A stretch of DNA of 64,000 nt. It comes from Hofstenia miamia (Eukaryota; Xenacoelomorpha; Acoela). The stretch is taken from assembly GCA_004352715.1 (NCBI GenBank), contig SCFE01000010.1:871579-935578 (forward strand), in the 5' to 3' direction. The translations under genes and the position numbers were made by a program. The notes beneath the pieces were generated by a model that was not told where the DNA came from, searched no databases, and saw only the letters and a list, made by a program, of their open reading frames with translations. This document shows positions 10,631 through 22,500 of this stretch, piece after piece (the first letter of the stretch is position 1; every line of letters begins with the position of its first letter).

Positions 10631-10784
10631 CGTTCGCATGTAAACTTAACAGAATCTTCATTGTGAGTGGCTGCTATAATGGACACTTGGTGACCTTTGT
10701 GGATTTGATTGAGAGCTTCGCCGACAACGCGCTCGTACATGCGGGTAGTGCTGGCAAAATCATCGTTAATGGGATCATTATAAC
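10631..10784 (-). CDS. PRODH: Proline dehydrogenase exon (HNEDS block)
   Basis: 154-nt exon with acceptor TTTAG and donor GTACCT. It encodes YNDPINDDFASTTRMYERVV, a variable helix, and then ATHNEDSVKFTCER. It corresponds to the human GYEDPINPTYEATNAMY and ASHNEDTVRF regions of the PRODH barrel. The reading frame is intact. Confidence 0.94.
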
Positions 10785-12313
10785 CTAAACGCAAGGAAGT
10801 GGATAAAACGGTCTAGTACTAAATGGAAAATATTTCTCGGCGTCCATATGTTATATTACCATATTTAATAATTAAACTAAAATATAAGAAATTGAATTCT
10901 GGGAAAAGTCGGTAAACTCATAAATTTTAAACAATTACAATCGAAATAAAAATATAAATTGCAAGCTTAAATGCACAAATGGATAGTTAGGTTATATTGA
11001 AAAGGATTACCTAACGATTTCAATTGATTTGCGAGACAAAGGCAACTCAAAAATTAAATATTAATGATATTTTGGTGTTCAAAGAAAGCGCATTTATCTT
11101 TCGGAAGGATCAACTCACTCACACAAATATTTGTCATGCCGTAAAATAGGAATAATTTACAAAATTGATTTCTCCACCCATACGCAATTTAAAACTGGCT
11201 ATAAGTTTAATTGCACGGCCATGTATTGTCGCATATTTAGCCGCTGGCCATTTTCTTTATAGCGTTATATAAAAACGTTTAAAAATTATACCACCTAATA
11301 ATTTGCAGCATGCTGAAAAGGAATCATGCAAAAATGAGTTTGGCGAATTCTTCAAAACAAGCTTGTCCAGACTTGTAAAATCTTTTCAAGTGTATACACT
11401 TAAGAGCTAATCTAAGCCAACCCGCGCCTTAACCTTAACCCAAACAATGACCCAAATCAAATGTCATGCTAGCAGGAATATGCAATTCATTTATAATACT
11501 AGAAATTTTCAATACGAATTATAAAATTATTATAATATATTTATTAATATGCTAATTAGTGGTTGATTTACGGGCTTTGTATATTTTTAAAGCCATTAAA
11601 ATATTTATTCAATATATACAGCGCCTTTTCGCTCAGCTTTTTTCACATGGTAATTTTGTTGATATAGTTCAAAATGAATTTGTATTTATGGAGTCGACAC
11701 TGCCATGATGGAAAATACAGTATAATGTTAGTCTTATAGGTTGGGTTAAGATTAGGGCTTATGGCTATGGTTTGGGTTAGGGATATGGCTAGAGTTAGGT
11801 TTATTTATTTGTTGTTATATTAGCACCTTTTTGCAATTATTTGAGGTAGGAGACAACGCAAAAGTGCCGAAGCTGCTTTGATTCAATACTACTTGGTGAA
11901 CATTTTAAAACTTAAGTTTTGCTGGCCCCTAGTTCATTTTTGAATGATAAAACGTGTAAACGGCTGTTGCGAAATAAGGAAATAAGTTTGATTAGTATTG
12001 TTCTCAAAAAGCATGAGAAATTTTCTTGCACTTTTGCGTCACAAACTGGTGGAAACGACCCAGTATGTTACCTTAAGATTAAACTCGAAAAAACATAACT
12101 TATTTTTCAGGGGCTTCCGGTATAAGGAAAGCATTCTGTGGCAAACACAAATATTAAACATTTATTAAGAAGATATTTACTGTGTCATTTATACGTATAT
12201 TAGTTAATATACTATAGTTGTATCCGTTTAAGGAGGAATTGTCAAAAAATTGTTCCTTAAATACAATCATTATCATAGACGAAAACATTTGTCTGACATC
12301 AAAATTTTGTAAA

Positions 12314-12640
12314 AAGGAATTGAACCCTGTCACCGTATGAAATTAAACTAAGACTGATGCAAAATCTTAAAATTAAACCAATACTGAATCAGGAGCAGGG
12401 GCGTACCCAGGATTTTCTGACGGGGGACATCATTGTCATTCCCTAATGCGGGGCGAAGGCCCGCGAAAATTTTCGAAAATATTGAGAAAATAGCCCCTAA
12501 AAATGCATTTTACGATCCTAGATTTTAAATTTTTCAATTTTTTACGAAAAATTTTTTGATTTATTTAGTCAAAATTAAATTTGGAAACTTGACGGGGGAG
12601 GGGGGGACATTCCACCATGCCCCCCCTGGGTACGCCACTG
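12314..12640 (+). mobile_element. hAT-type MITE with 81-bp shared left flank, copy 1
   Basis: Element 12395-12640 has ends CAGGGGCGTACCCAGG and CCTGGGTACGCCACTG. It is closely similar to 17935-18175. The 81 bp to its left (12314-12394) also match the left flank of that copy, including ATCAGGAG next to the tip. The right flank (GCTTCTTC) does not match, so this copy has no target duplication of its own. Confidence 0.75.
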
Positions 12641-13807
12641 GCTTCTTCTATTTACTGCGAGTGAAAAAAACTAAAATCAACTAAAATTGGGGAAATTTCA
12701 TTAACGAACTGTTTCCTGCGATGAAATTCAAGTCAAAGTACATACATAATCAAATGCAAAAAAACCTCCTATTAAGCCCACACCCACGCGATGCGCTATA
12801 AAGTTAAGCCATAAAGTGCGCGAGTGAGTGCGTAATGAATTGCAAATATGACAAGCATAACTCTCATAAAGAAACTCGAAATATTGCAAATGTCAAACAA
12901 AATTTAGATTAAGGGCTACAATTTTTGCCAGGAGTGTACATATTGTAGAATGCTTGTCTTGTGGTAGAAGCACGTGCAACACTCAGCAAGCATTCCATCT
13001 TTAGATATATTAAACATAACCGAGGGAACTACTAGTTATTGTGTAATCTATCTAATGAGATAACAAGAGCATTTTCATTCCAAGGTTAATCAGTATTCAG
13101 AGAATAAGTTAATTCCAAACTTCTTCTTACAGAATCAGGCCTCCGGCCGAAGCGATGAACCATTTCCAATACCTAATGTCTCAGCTCATATTAGACTAGA
13201 GAAAATGCAATTATTATAGCTACATGCAAACCGCGCTTCCTAACCGTACTCATCCTTATACCTAATACCTACTATCACCTAGACTAGAGGAGTCAAACCA
13301 GAGGACCATTTAAAGCCTCAGGTTATCCTACCTTTCGCCCGGAGTGATACCTTAAGCGTTGATCATGTTGATCAAATACATATAAGATAATAAAGATAAT
13401 AAAAGATAATAAGAGGGCACTTTATGAAAACTATCTTATCCGAAAAATGCTAAAAGATAATGTTAATAAATATACGGCTGGGGAAATCTATAATAGTTAA
13501 AAGAAAAGCAACTGGAAGCTAGGGTAGCAAAACTTAAATTAAGCAGAAATAACACATTTGAGTATTTACAAATAATGGATAACAATAACACTCACTTGTG
13601 ATCAAACGGTGAGTAATAGCAGAACAAATGTTTAAAACTACTGCGATGTCTGAAATTCAAATTACGCAAACAAAATGGATTCCTCGTACGAGCAACCAAT
13701 CAAAATACAAAGAATATTCAATCACTAATTGTACATTGCTTAACGTCGCTATATTACTAAATCGACACATAATATCAATTTACAAATTAGGGATGCAAAT
13801 ATACTAC

Positions 13808-14020
13808 ACGCCCACCCAGCTCGGACTAGGATCCAGGATACGTATGTCGGCTTCTTCTTCTAAGAGTTTTTTAGTTTTGGTGATGATGTCAGCAGCAGTG
13901 GTATCATTCCATGAGAGACTTGAGAGTAACATGACTTTTATCTCTGTTCTATATGCCACATCGTAAAACTTTAAATCTTCTTTTGTGAGATTCGCCCAGA
14001 GCACGTCCATTCCACCAGAG
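13808..14020 (-). CDS. Exon-like orphan segment at a contig end
   Basis: Minus-strand frame open across the whole 213-bp contig end: SGGMDVLWANLTKEDLKFYD, then YRTEIKVMLLSS and LLEEEADIRILDPSPSW. The mixed amino-acid composition looks like real protein and is richer in GC than the surroundings. I do not recognise the family, and it is not part of PRODH. A 24-bp sequence at 13784-13807 recurs right after the N (14022-14045), so this segment exists on only one side of the join. It may be chimeric, allelic or misplaced. Confidence 0.3.
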
Positions 14021-14422
14021 NAAATTAGGGATGCAAATATACTACAATATCGTCATCTAACTAAAATAAAAAATACAATAATTTATTATACTTAATTGAG
14101 AGTGAAATCGGGTACTCGACTAAACATGATTCTTTCGAGTTGGATCGGGTTGGGTGAAAGGCTTAGATTTATTGATCAAAAAGTTACAGATGTCAATCAT
14201 CTCTAGATTTGAGAAAGATCCAAGGCATTAAGTAATACCAATGAATGGCATGTTTCCCCATCAGAAATTGACTGATAATCATTATTTGACTGCAGAGAGA
14301 TACAAAACGTTTCGGTATTAGTTGGGTCGGGTTCGGGCAGTAAGTTTACGGGTAGGGTTTGGGTAGTGAGTAATCTGCTTGGGTCGTGTTCGGGTCCAGT
14401 TGTACAAAAAATGTTGCTTAAC

Positions 14423-14839
14423 TCATTTTTGCGGCGTGAAGTGAATATGTAAAACAAAAGCAAAAATTCGAAAAGAATGTTTAGTTGAAAATCACTTTGT
14501 TATAATTTAATTACCAATATCTAATTCGCTAAATTGAATTCGAAATAATATGCATGTATTTGTTTATTAAATCAAATAGAAAGAATATGCGGTGTATAAA
14601 TAAATGGGGAATGCTTGATTATAGACAGTTAAATTGCTACCTAAGGATCGAGATCTTTCTCTTTCAGGGTCCATGTAGGCACCCCTTACAACTTTGGCGC
14701 CAAAATGGAAACCTTCACGCTTGGCCAATTCAATGTCCATAGTGAAATTATTGTAAGCTTCCTAAATATTCAAAACTTAATTGTGTTGGAATAGGAAAAA
14801 ATTTCCGCATAATTTGAATTACATTAATATGATGCAACA
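14423..14839. repeat. 417-bp direct duplicate, copy A
   Basis: Apparently identical to 14841-15257 at an offset of exactly 418, with a single N at 14840 between. It includes a PRODH exon. The pattern is that of two overlapping contig ends left unmerged. Confidence 0.85.
14641..14761 (-). CDS. PRODH: Proline dehydrogenase exon (VRGAYM block), copy A
   Basis: 121-nt exon with acceptor ATTTAG and donor GTAGCA. It encodes [20 protein letters not shown], then [20 protein letters not shown]. It corresponds to the human DAYDNVTLDVELARREG...GAKLVRGAY region that helps form the FAD/proline site. It ends in phase 1 and completes a Gly with the exon at 10784. Confidence 0.94.
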
Positions 14840-15058
14840 NTCATTTTTGCGGCGTGAAGTGAATATGTAAAACAAAAGCAAAAATTCGAAAAGAATGTTT
14901 AGTTGAAAATCACTTTGTTATAATTTAATTACCAATATCTAATTCGCTAAATTGAATTCGAAATAATATGCATGTATTTGTTTATTAAATCAAATAGAAA
15001 GAATATGCGGTGTATAAATAAATGGGGAATGCTTGATTATAGACAGTTAAATTGCTAC

Positions 15059-15179
15059 CTAAGGATCGAGATCTTTCTCTTTCAGGGTCCATGTAGGCAC
15101 CCCTTACAACTTTGGCGCCAAAATGGAAACCTTCACGCTTGGCCAATTCAATGTCCATAGTGAAATTATTGTAAGCTTC
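15059..15179 (-). CDS. PRODH: Proline dehydrogenase exon (VRGAYM block), copy B
   Basis: Copy of 14641-14761 within the duplicate block 14841-15257. Using both exons would repeat about 40 residues inside the barrel, and the phase (0 in, 1 out) would break the frame if both were spliced in series. I take it as an assembly duplicate. Confidence 0.85.
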
Positions 15180-15408
15180 CTAAATATTCAAAACTTAATT
15201 GTGTTGGAATAGGAAAAAATTTCCGCATAATTTGAATTACATTAATATGATGCAACATTGACTCCAATTATATATGCCTTAACACAACCCCGGATCACCA
15301 CTCCGTCATAATTAGCGCGACCCAATTGAAAATTTAGATTATACTTTGACTTATAGAAAAAACAGTCAATACAGGTTGAGAATAGGAATGATATTAATCA
15401 AATCATTA

Positions 15409-15735
15409 TTATGGATAAAGAAAGTATTCTGGCAAATTTTCAAACAGAAAATTTTTATCTTTACAAAGAAGCTTATTCAAGAGTGAGAAACTTCCCTCAA
15501 AAGAGCATGCTGTAGCCTTGCATGATTGAATTTGGCAAACGCTGCAGGACAAATGCCTTCTCTTGTAAAGTTTATGTCCTCCAACATGTCTCGCTCTTAT
15601 ATCGTCCTGAAGAGCACAACCATCTTCTTTAAAATAAAAATTCTGGATGTCATCGTATGCCTGCATGATATAATATTTTGTATATTCTTCCATGAAACTA
15701 ATGACTAAGCAGAGCAGAGCATACAAAACAACCAT
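15409..15735 (-). pseudogene. hAT transposase C-terminal relic
   Basis: Minus-strand frame of 108 codons ending FSLLNKLLCKDKNFLFENLP, a decayed form of the hAT C-terminal dimerisation motif (VERSFS..KLL..DRNFLPENV). Upstream, YYIMQAYDDIQNFYFKEDGC resembles the reading at about 62955-63030 (YIIHAYNDLQCFDFKEDLWA), so both belong to one hAT family. No catalytic region remains. It sits in a PRODH intron. Confidence 0.65.
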
Positions 15736-16619
15736 CGCATTTCATTATTGAAATAAAAGCTTTCAACTTAAGCATACTTTCTAAGGACAAATTTTGACTA
15801 TATTCTGACCGTATTGAATTTTTGTGGCGAGCTACCCATAATGTAAGTTGCGTCATAGGCGAGTAAAATGCTAGATAGAGTAATATACATGCAATTAAAC
15901 AAGGTATTAATAATCTTAGAATTTGAGAAAGAGTCCGGATTTCACTGCGTTATGCATTAAAGTGACATACTGTAGTTCCTCGACCAATGATATCTTATTG
16001 CATACTTCATTTTAATTTTCTATGTGCTTTTTATATTAACAGAATTTGTAAGCATGTAAACATAGTACATCGCCATTTAAAATGAGTTCCCACATAATTT
16101 GTCGTAGTAAATTGAGTGCAGTATCAAAAATATATTTGTTGGAGTGATAAAATTTCATTAGTAGAACAATTCGTCATGCCCTAGAACAGTATTGGCTTCA
16201 GGAGGATGGCTTGTATTATTAAAGGCATTGTTCCCCTAGAAAAAAGTTTGCAAATTCCAATTATAAAATAGAATTTGGTAAAAAAAACATAATTTACTCA
16301 AAGTTTGCAAAATATGGAATAAAAGTTCACGTCACATAATTTTGTTGCCGTGGAATCATTATGTCAAAATTAGATAGAATTGAATTTGTTATAATTAAAT
16401 TGCTGTGCGACAAATTCACTTTATAATAATGCTGTAGGTAATTTCATTAATTTTCCCTAAAAGTTTTGAAATAAATTATTTCATGAAAAACATGCCCCAA
16501 CCCTGACGCAGGACCAAAATAAATAAAAACCGCCCTCTGATAAAAAGGAACTACGGTACTAATCAAACTTTAAAATAATGTTATGAAGTTGCTAGTGAAC
16601 ACAACGTAAAATCAATAAC

Positions 16620-17080
16620 GCGTTTCACAACATAACGTTGCTTCATCAGCTTAAAATTAAATATGGTAATATAATATTTTAAAAAAGTATCTATCTAAAA
16701 TACGTAATGTTCATTATTATTTGATTGTTTATTAAAATTTGATTTCTATTTAGATGTTCCTTAATTACTATTGATTCAGCTAGTTAAAGTATTATTCTTT
16801 CTTTTGCTTTATGTTTATGGTGATATATATCTCTGTTTGCATGTTTTCTTTTAGATGTTCATTGATGCGTGCTCCAAAATGTCTTGAACTTTGTCAAATG
16901 TATGAAATATTAAATTTATAACAGCTGTATTTATACACTACTGACAACTTAAGACATATTGGAGCATCATCTTTGTTCTTGATGAAATCTTTCGTCTTTT
17001 GCATGTAAATGCTATTCTTATTTTATTTATTGGGCTATTGTTTTCTTTTCTGATCCGATTTTCTATATATTTACATAATA
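16620..17080 (-). pseudogene. Penelope-like retroelement, GIY-YIG endonuclease relic
   Basis: Minus-strand reading contains SVVYKYSCYKFNISYI, a stop, then QSSRHFGARINEHLKEN. This matches the Penelope-type GIY-YIG pattern VVYKYSC..CN..YIG.TSRH...RI.EHL. The Cys and Gly residues of the motif are partly lost and stops interrupt it. Below it, the sequence on the minus strand reads CTGATGAAGCAACGTTATG, a tail type often seen at the 3' end of Penelope-like elements. It abuts a Tc1 relic in the opposite orientation. Confidence 0.6.
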
Positions 17081-17094
17081 TTTAACAAATATAT

Positions 17095-17590
17095 GGTAAT
17101 TTCAAAGTGGTTCCAAAGTCATGAATGCCACGTCCTGTAACACGATGGTGCTCCTTGGCGTCAGGTGAAGCTGGTAAAACAATATTTTGCCGAACAAGAA
17201 ATTAGTGACTGACTTCTCCCCAGAACTTAACCCAATAAAAAATGTTGAGTTAAGGTCAAGGCAGAGGTTGCAAAGCACAAGTCCTGAATATTGCAGAGAG
17301 TTGATTCATTCAATGCCTTGAAGAATAGCTAAAGTCAAAGGCATAAGGGATACATGTAAAATACTGATTTTGCTGTTGACAATTTTTGTGTTTTCGTATG
17401 AACATTGTACTATTTTAATTGTTTATCATAATAAATGTGCTTGTTGCATATTATCATATTTTTAAGACCACAATTGGTAATAAAAAATTCACGAGAGATA
17501 TTTAGACAGTTTTTTTCATTTTTTCTTAATATTTCATGAGGTGGGCAAATCTTTTTGGTCAACACTATATATATATATATATATATATAT
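17095..17590 (+). pseudogene. Tc1-like transposase C-terminal relic and 3' end
   Basis: Plus-strand reading contains DFSPELNPIKNVELRSRQ (Tc1 'SPDLNPIENVW' with the final acidic residue altered) and IHSMP*RIAKVKGIRDT (Tc1 C-terminal 'MPRR...V...KG'). Stops break it. The element appears to end with GGTCAACAC at about 17558-17565, immediately followed by a (TA)n run, as expected for insertion at TA. Confidence 0.6.
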
Positions 17591-17853
17591 TTCAGAAAGC
17601 AATAATTTTACAACATCCTTTTAAAAATATAACACAAATGAAATGTCAAGCATACATTTTGTATAAATGTGTGTAAGTACTACATAGCTACAAAAGCTTT
17701 AGCACAATGAACCATCTCTTGCGTCATTAAATATTTCAAAATAGTGTTAACACGTTTTCTTAAATATCAAAGAAAACACGTGACCTTTAATACACGTATA
17801 TTATATCATTAAATTATTATACTTATTGAATTACGCAGAAGCACTTCTAATGA

Positions 17854-18183
17854 AGGAATTGAACCCTGTCACCGTATGAAATTAAAATAAGACTGATGCA
17901 AAATCTTAAAATTAAACCAATACTGAATCAGGAGCAGGGGCGTACCCAGGATTTTCTGACGGGGGCATCATTGTCATTCCCTAATGCGGGGCGAAGGCCC
18001 GCTAAAAATTTTGAAAATATTGAGAAAATAGACCCTAACAAATGCATTTCACGATCCTAGATTTTAAATTTTTCAATTTTTTTAAGAAATTTTTTTGATT
18101 TATCCAGTCAAAATTAAATTTGGAAACCTGACGAGGGGACATTCCACCATGTCCCACCCCCTGCGTACGCCACTGATCAGGAG
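17854..18183 (+). mobile_element. hAT-type MITE CAGGGGCGTACCC, copy 2 with target duplication
   Basis: Element 17935-18175 with ends CAGGGGCGTACCCAGG and GCGTACGCCACTG. It is flanked by a perfect 8-bp duplication ATCAGGAG (17927-17934 and 18176-18183), the hAT hallmark. Its left 81-bp flank is shared with 12314-12394. Confidence 0.85.
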
Positions 18184-18590
18184 AAGCCATGAAGATAATG
18201 GCTTACATAAAATTCACAATGAAAAAATATAAGAAGTTTCTAATGCAAAAACTAAGCAACTCATCTGGGTAACTAGTTAAATTGTATGTATATTAAAGAA
18301 AATACGACGACTGATAGAAGTAGTAATAGATTACTGAGGACGTTCATATTTTTAATTTTGAAATGTTCAAGGTTTTTGCACTCTACTTTCAAAGAAATCA
18401 AGGTATTTTTATCCTTCTGGAAATTATAAAGAAAAATATGTGAGTTTAAAAACAGGTACTTTGTAATCAAACTAAAAAAATATTTCCTATATACTACGCT
18501 ACCCATACGAGAGGAGGAGGCCGACAGGTTTTCTGACAGGTGGAAGAAATATTTAAAAATAAATAGCTAAAATGCACTATATATACATAC

Positions 18591-18904
18591 AGTGTTGAAA
18601 CCGTGCTCGTGCTGTGCCAACGTTTGCAGAAAATTTCGTGCCCGTGTGGTATTTGTGACACTTTAAAATATGCATTAAAATATTTGTTATTTTTCTAATT
18701 GATACCAGCTAAGGAAATGGCATAAAAATATATTTCAGTTTACTGCATATAAGATACAAGTAAGAAATAAAAGCATATATTGATTTTTATAAATCTATTA
18801 ACTTGCATATTATGTATGGCCTAAAATTTATAAGTTGAATATTTTTATTAGACTTCATGACGTGCAGTGCTTGAGCCGAAAAATCAAGGCATTGTTCTAA
18901 CACT
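18591..18904. mobile_element. MITE family AGTGTTGGAA, copy 1
   Basis: Ends AGTGTTGAAACCGTGCTCG and inverted AGTGTTAGAACAATGCC, with GC-rich tips around an AT-rich core. Partial members lie at 34949-35250 and 56903-57170. Its core is in the opposite orientation to those two. Confidence 0.6.
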
Positions 18905-18984
18905 ATTATATATATATATATATATATTCGATTCATGTTCGTACTTTTCCAAAAAAACATTATTTATTTTATTTCTTTTATAGC

Positions 18985-19345
18985 GCACAACCCTTCTAGT
19001 AGAAGCACTACAAATTTAAAGTATCAAGTTGCTCAATGAAAAGATAGTGTTTAAGCTCTTTTTAAAAGTGGCAATGTTTTCCGCATTTCTAATTGATATT
19101 GGTAAGGAGTTGAAAAGTTTAGGGCCACCACATGAAAAAGCAGAGTCAGTTTTCGCCTTTTTAGTAATTGGAATTGAGAAATGAGGACCGTTAACCGTAC
19201 GAGAGTCAGTGAAGACCGGAGATACAAATTCTGTAAATATCACGGAGCCAAATTTCTATAGGCCTTCCAGACAATGAGATATACTTTAAAAATAATTCTA
19301 AATTTGATTCTGAGCCAGTGCAGTTCAATGCGGTGAAAGAGTAAA
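18985..19345 (-). pseudogene. CR1/L2-type LINE, 3' end of RT gene
   Basis: Minus-strand reading IELHWLRIKFRIIFKVYL then LAP*YLQNL (CR1/L2 'LHWLPV..RI.FK...LAPSYL'). Further on, AFSCGGPKLFNSLPISIRNA and TFKKSLNT match the C-terminal GPKLWNSLP..R.....FK..LK block. A short tail with GCGCTATAAAAG and TAAA-type repeats follows. It is truncated and frameshifted, inside a PRODH intron. Confidence 0.75.
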
Positions 19346-19436
19346 AAAATTTAAAAATTTGCGGATAAAAATTTGATTTTTAAGAAAATTAAACTGGATT
19401 TTGTTAGTGAATTCCTTAAAAATAAACAAATTTTAC

Positions 19437-19583
19437 CCGCAAGTAGCATTGGTAAGTATTATAGATGACAGGAGAACTTTTGTTATACACACGCATTAAT
19501 TCCATTGTCAATCGCGAGATGGCAGGTTGGAAATACGTCTGCTCAGCATCAATCATTAAGGAGACGTTTGCCTTCTGCGCAGC
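19437..19583 (-). CDS. PRODH: Proline dehydrogenase exon (DAEQTYF block)
   Basis: 147-nt exon (49 codons, phase 0 on both sides) with acceptor ATTTAG and donor GTAAAA. It encodes [34 protein letters not shown] and [14 protein letters not shown]. These are the human [20 protein letters not shown] and FNTYQCYLK blocks of the PRODH barrel. It is the most 5' exon I could identify. Confidence 0.95.
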
Positions 19584-22500
19584 CTAAATGAAACTTAATT
19601 ATATTAAAATTTAGACACATGTTTCCATTAATATACTATCGGAAAAGTTAAACAAAATTAAAATAAAAACAAATGATACACTTTGATGTGCGAATTGATC
19701 ATATCAGACATCAGAATTTGGAACGGCCACCGGCTAGCAGATAACCAAACAGGTTTGATTTGTAATCGACCGCAATTATACATTAGCGATCGATTATAAC
19801 ATGAATAGATCCTTAGCCTCTTGAATATATTTGAAGAATAGCAGAGCCTTGGAACGAAATTAGTGTATTACAGGAGATATCACCACACTTCTATCTTAAC
19901 TACATAGCCCGTCCAAATCGGGTAGTTGAGGGAAGCCTCAATTTCTTTACCCGACGTTGCCAAATTCCCAATTTACATCGCATAGACGGGTCTTAAAAGA
20001 TTTAACCAATTCAAAAATATACTTGGAGTCACAGTGTGAACCTGGCTTATGAGCTTTTATATTTCATTTGCAATTGTAACAATTTTGGAAACAAATATTG
20101 TCACGATAGTGGAATTATAGGTAATGCTCTATTATTGATTGTAGTAGAGAGCGGTGGAACAATGTTACGCGAAGTTCATCATGTTCGCTGCTAAAAACAG
20201 ACGATTGCATTTTGTGCAAGCTAACACTTTGATGTTAGCTAGGATCACTCCCTAGACAATATGGCCTAACTCCAATATGCCAAGAACAAATTTTTGTATA
20301 AATGCAATATACTATTCAAAACGACTGGAGGCGGACCAAAAGGAATACTTCCAAGTGTAAACTTTGAGTAGAGATGTATGATGTATTCGACTCGACTCGA
20401 AATTTCAAGTACTCGCAGAGCCCTAGTTCCATATTAAGATAAGTTGTTAACGTTAATTTCAATATCATAAACGAAACAAGATTATTTTGAAATTACTGCC
20501 TTATTGGGACTTGAGATTTAAGCAAACAGAAAAATTAAACGAAGCAGATTGGTGGATACCTGATACACAATGAGTACTGGGTTTTTTAAATCAAGCCATG
20601 GATAAACTAGAAACATAGAACAATATTCGATATTTTTAAAATACTATTTGCAATACCCCGCAATTTAATAAATGCATAAAAACATACATTTCAAAAAAAG
20701 AAAACTATACATGTATATCATAGCATACACGAAGAAGATAGTACAAAGTGATAGATAACTAGGTAGAGACCTAATATTAAGAATATTTTTAGAAATGTCA
20801 GAAGGAATGTTTTATTCTGACTCAATTAACATGTTAAAAATATGCGTTCTGGGATTTGCAGTTTGTCATAAGACGTATTTATAGCATTCGCTATATAAAT
20901 TTAATAAGTGACTCCCAGATTCGTAATATAACTATAACAGATAATCTAAATCAATTTTGCGTGCGAATAGATAAACAGTTGTAAGGAGACTATATTTTCC
21001 TAAGTCAGAGAGTTTAATATTTTAGGGGAAGCATATTATAATTACACTTGAATAGCAAAAAAATCCTACGTTATACATTGACCTTAAATTTATACCAGGG
21101 GGTTTCAGTCAGACTTGTCAGCGAGACGACATTTTTAAGTTCTGCTCGGTTTACCATTCAATGTATAAAAAAATTAAAAAGCAGAACAATAAATTGGCTT
21201 AGCTTAATAAAGGCTCGCTTTGGGCTCGTTGTATATAAAATGCTGTGCTCAAGCTCGGCTCGGTTTGGATCGGCTGGCTAAAAGTTCGGGTCGTTGACAT
21301 AATCTGGTTTCAGTCCAAGGAGCAACCCATGACATATTGGCCGTGATTAGGATAGAATGGAATTCTGGACTTGGGATTTTTCTTTTCATTTTGTTTCAAA
21401 TACGAAGTAGATACCAATTTTTTACTTCAAAGGAATTTTTACAAATTTTAAATCGTGCATAAGCTAACGTGATTAAAGAAACAAATTTTACCATTTCAAT
21501 GTGTGAAGACTCATCGAAGAAAATGAGCTACTTGGGGATGTATGCATCGTTTTTAAGGTTTTAAACAAGTAAGTCAACTATGAAATATCTCTAGAAAGAA
21601 AAGATCAATGAGTAATGCATCATCCTGGTATTTAAGGATTCTAAACTAAGGCCCCAAAAATAATCTGTTTAAAAAAAATATTTTAAAAAGGGAAATGACA
21701 GATCTGGTAGCCAGGCCTTGGTACCCGCGGCCCCTAATGAGAGCTCAAATTTTACATCTGGCTAGTTTCGAATTTTATTGGATGGATCGAATTTGTGCAC
21801 TATTTCATATTTTGCCAGTTCGTTTACTCTATATTTGGTGAAAATTTGCTTGCTTGAAAATTGCGAGAGGAAAATTATTGAGGAAACAACTAAATTATTG
21901 GAGCAAAGCTCTCTTACTTTACTTTGTTTGCACTACCATTGGTTTTTAAAATACTTACTGGATTAGAAACCCTTTTTTTAAAGCTTTCCAAAATTAATTT
22001 TTTCTTTGTTAAATTAGATTAGTAGTTGCTTGAAGCATTTATTTATTTTTCTTGTTTTACAATTAAACTTTTTATTTTTCCTCTTATGATTTTTTGTCCC
22101 ATTGAATCTCTTGAAAAACGAAGAATGCATTCCGAAGTTTTTTTTGCTGGTGATAGTGCGCGGAATTCAGAAGGCTCAAACCTTCTTTTGCCACGGAAAA
22201 GGTCGAGGAGCGCCAAGCCAATCCAGGCTTGAATATCAAAATCTAAGCCAGTATCCAGATCTACGCATTGATTACGTCAAGTTTTTATGATGAAATATAC
22301 AAGATAAGTTTGAATACCAAAATATGTACACATAAATGCTGAGCAAAGCTCTTTTGAGTAATCTAATATCGATGCAGTATGTTTAAAAAAGCGAGATATT
22401 CTATTGATTAACTTAACGTAACCAAATTCATTCAGCGTGTTTAAAAATCTCTTCCCGCTAAAATCGAAATAAATTAACTATAGTTGGAATTCATATTCCA

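Larger units (their letters stand above)
10785..14640 (-). other. PRODH intron with repeats
   Basis: Intron holding the CAGGGGCGTACCC MITE (12395-12640), a GC-containing patch around 13138-13350 of unknown origin, the single-N junction at 14021 and, at 14100-14400, a GGGTCGGGTTCGGG-type degenerate repeat shared with 33052-33360 and 33480-33520. Confidence 0.6.
15736..19436 (-). other. PRODH intron packed with retroelement and DNA-transposon relics
   Basis: The intron between the DAEQTYF exon and the VRGAYM exon spans 14762 (or 15180) to 19436. It holds the hAT, Penelope, Tc1, MITE and LINE relics listed separately, plus (TA)n runs at 17566-17590 and 18906-18928. Confidence 0.7.
8321..19583 (-). 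other. PRODH: Proline dehydrogenase gene, 3' half (five exons)
   Basis: Mitochondrial FAD enzyme that oxidises proline to pyrroline-5-carboxylate and passes electrons to the respiratory chain at the inner membrane. Five minus-strand exons (19437-19583, 14641-14761, 10631-10784, 8836-8924, 8337-8503) join in frame through GT-AG introns, with phases 0, 1, 2 and 1 in order. They give 225 codons plus a stop. This is the C-terminal part of an enzyme about 600 residues long in animals. The joined reading contains the diagnostic [60 protein letters not shown] and YLSRRAVEN blocks. N-terminal exons, expected above 19583, were not found. The exon at 14641 is repeated at 15059 beside a single N. Confidence 0.93.

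Noticed and set aside
14554-15160. Two identical 62-codon plus-strand frames
   Set aside because: Antisense shadows of the duplicated PRODH exon and its intron.
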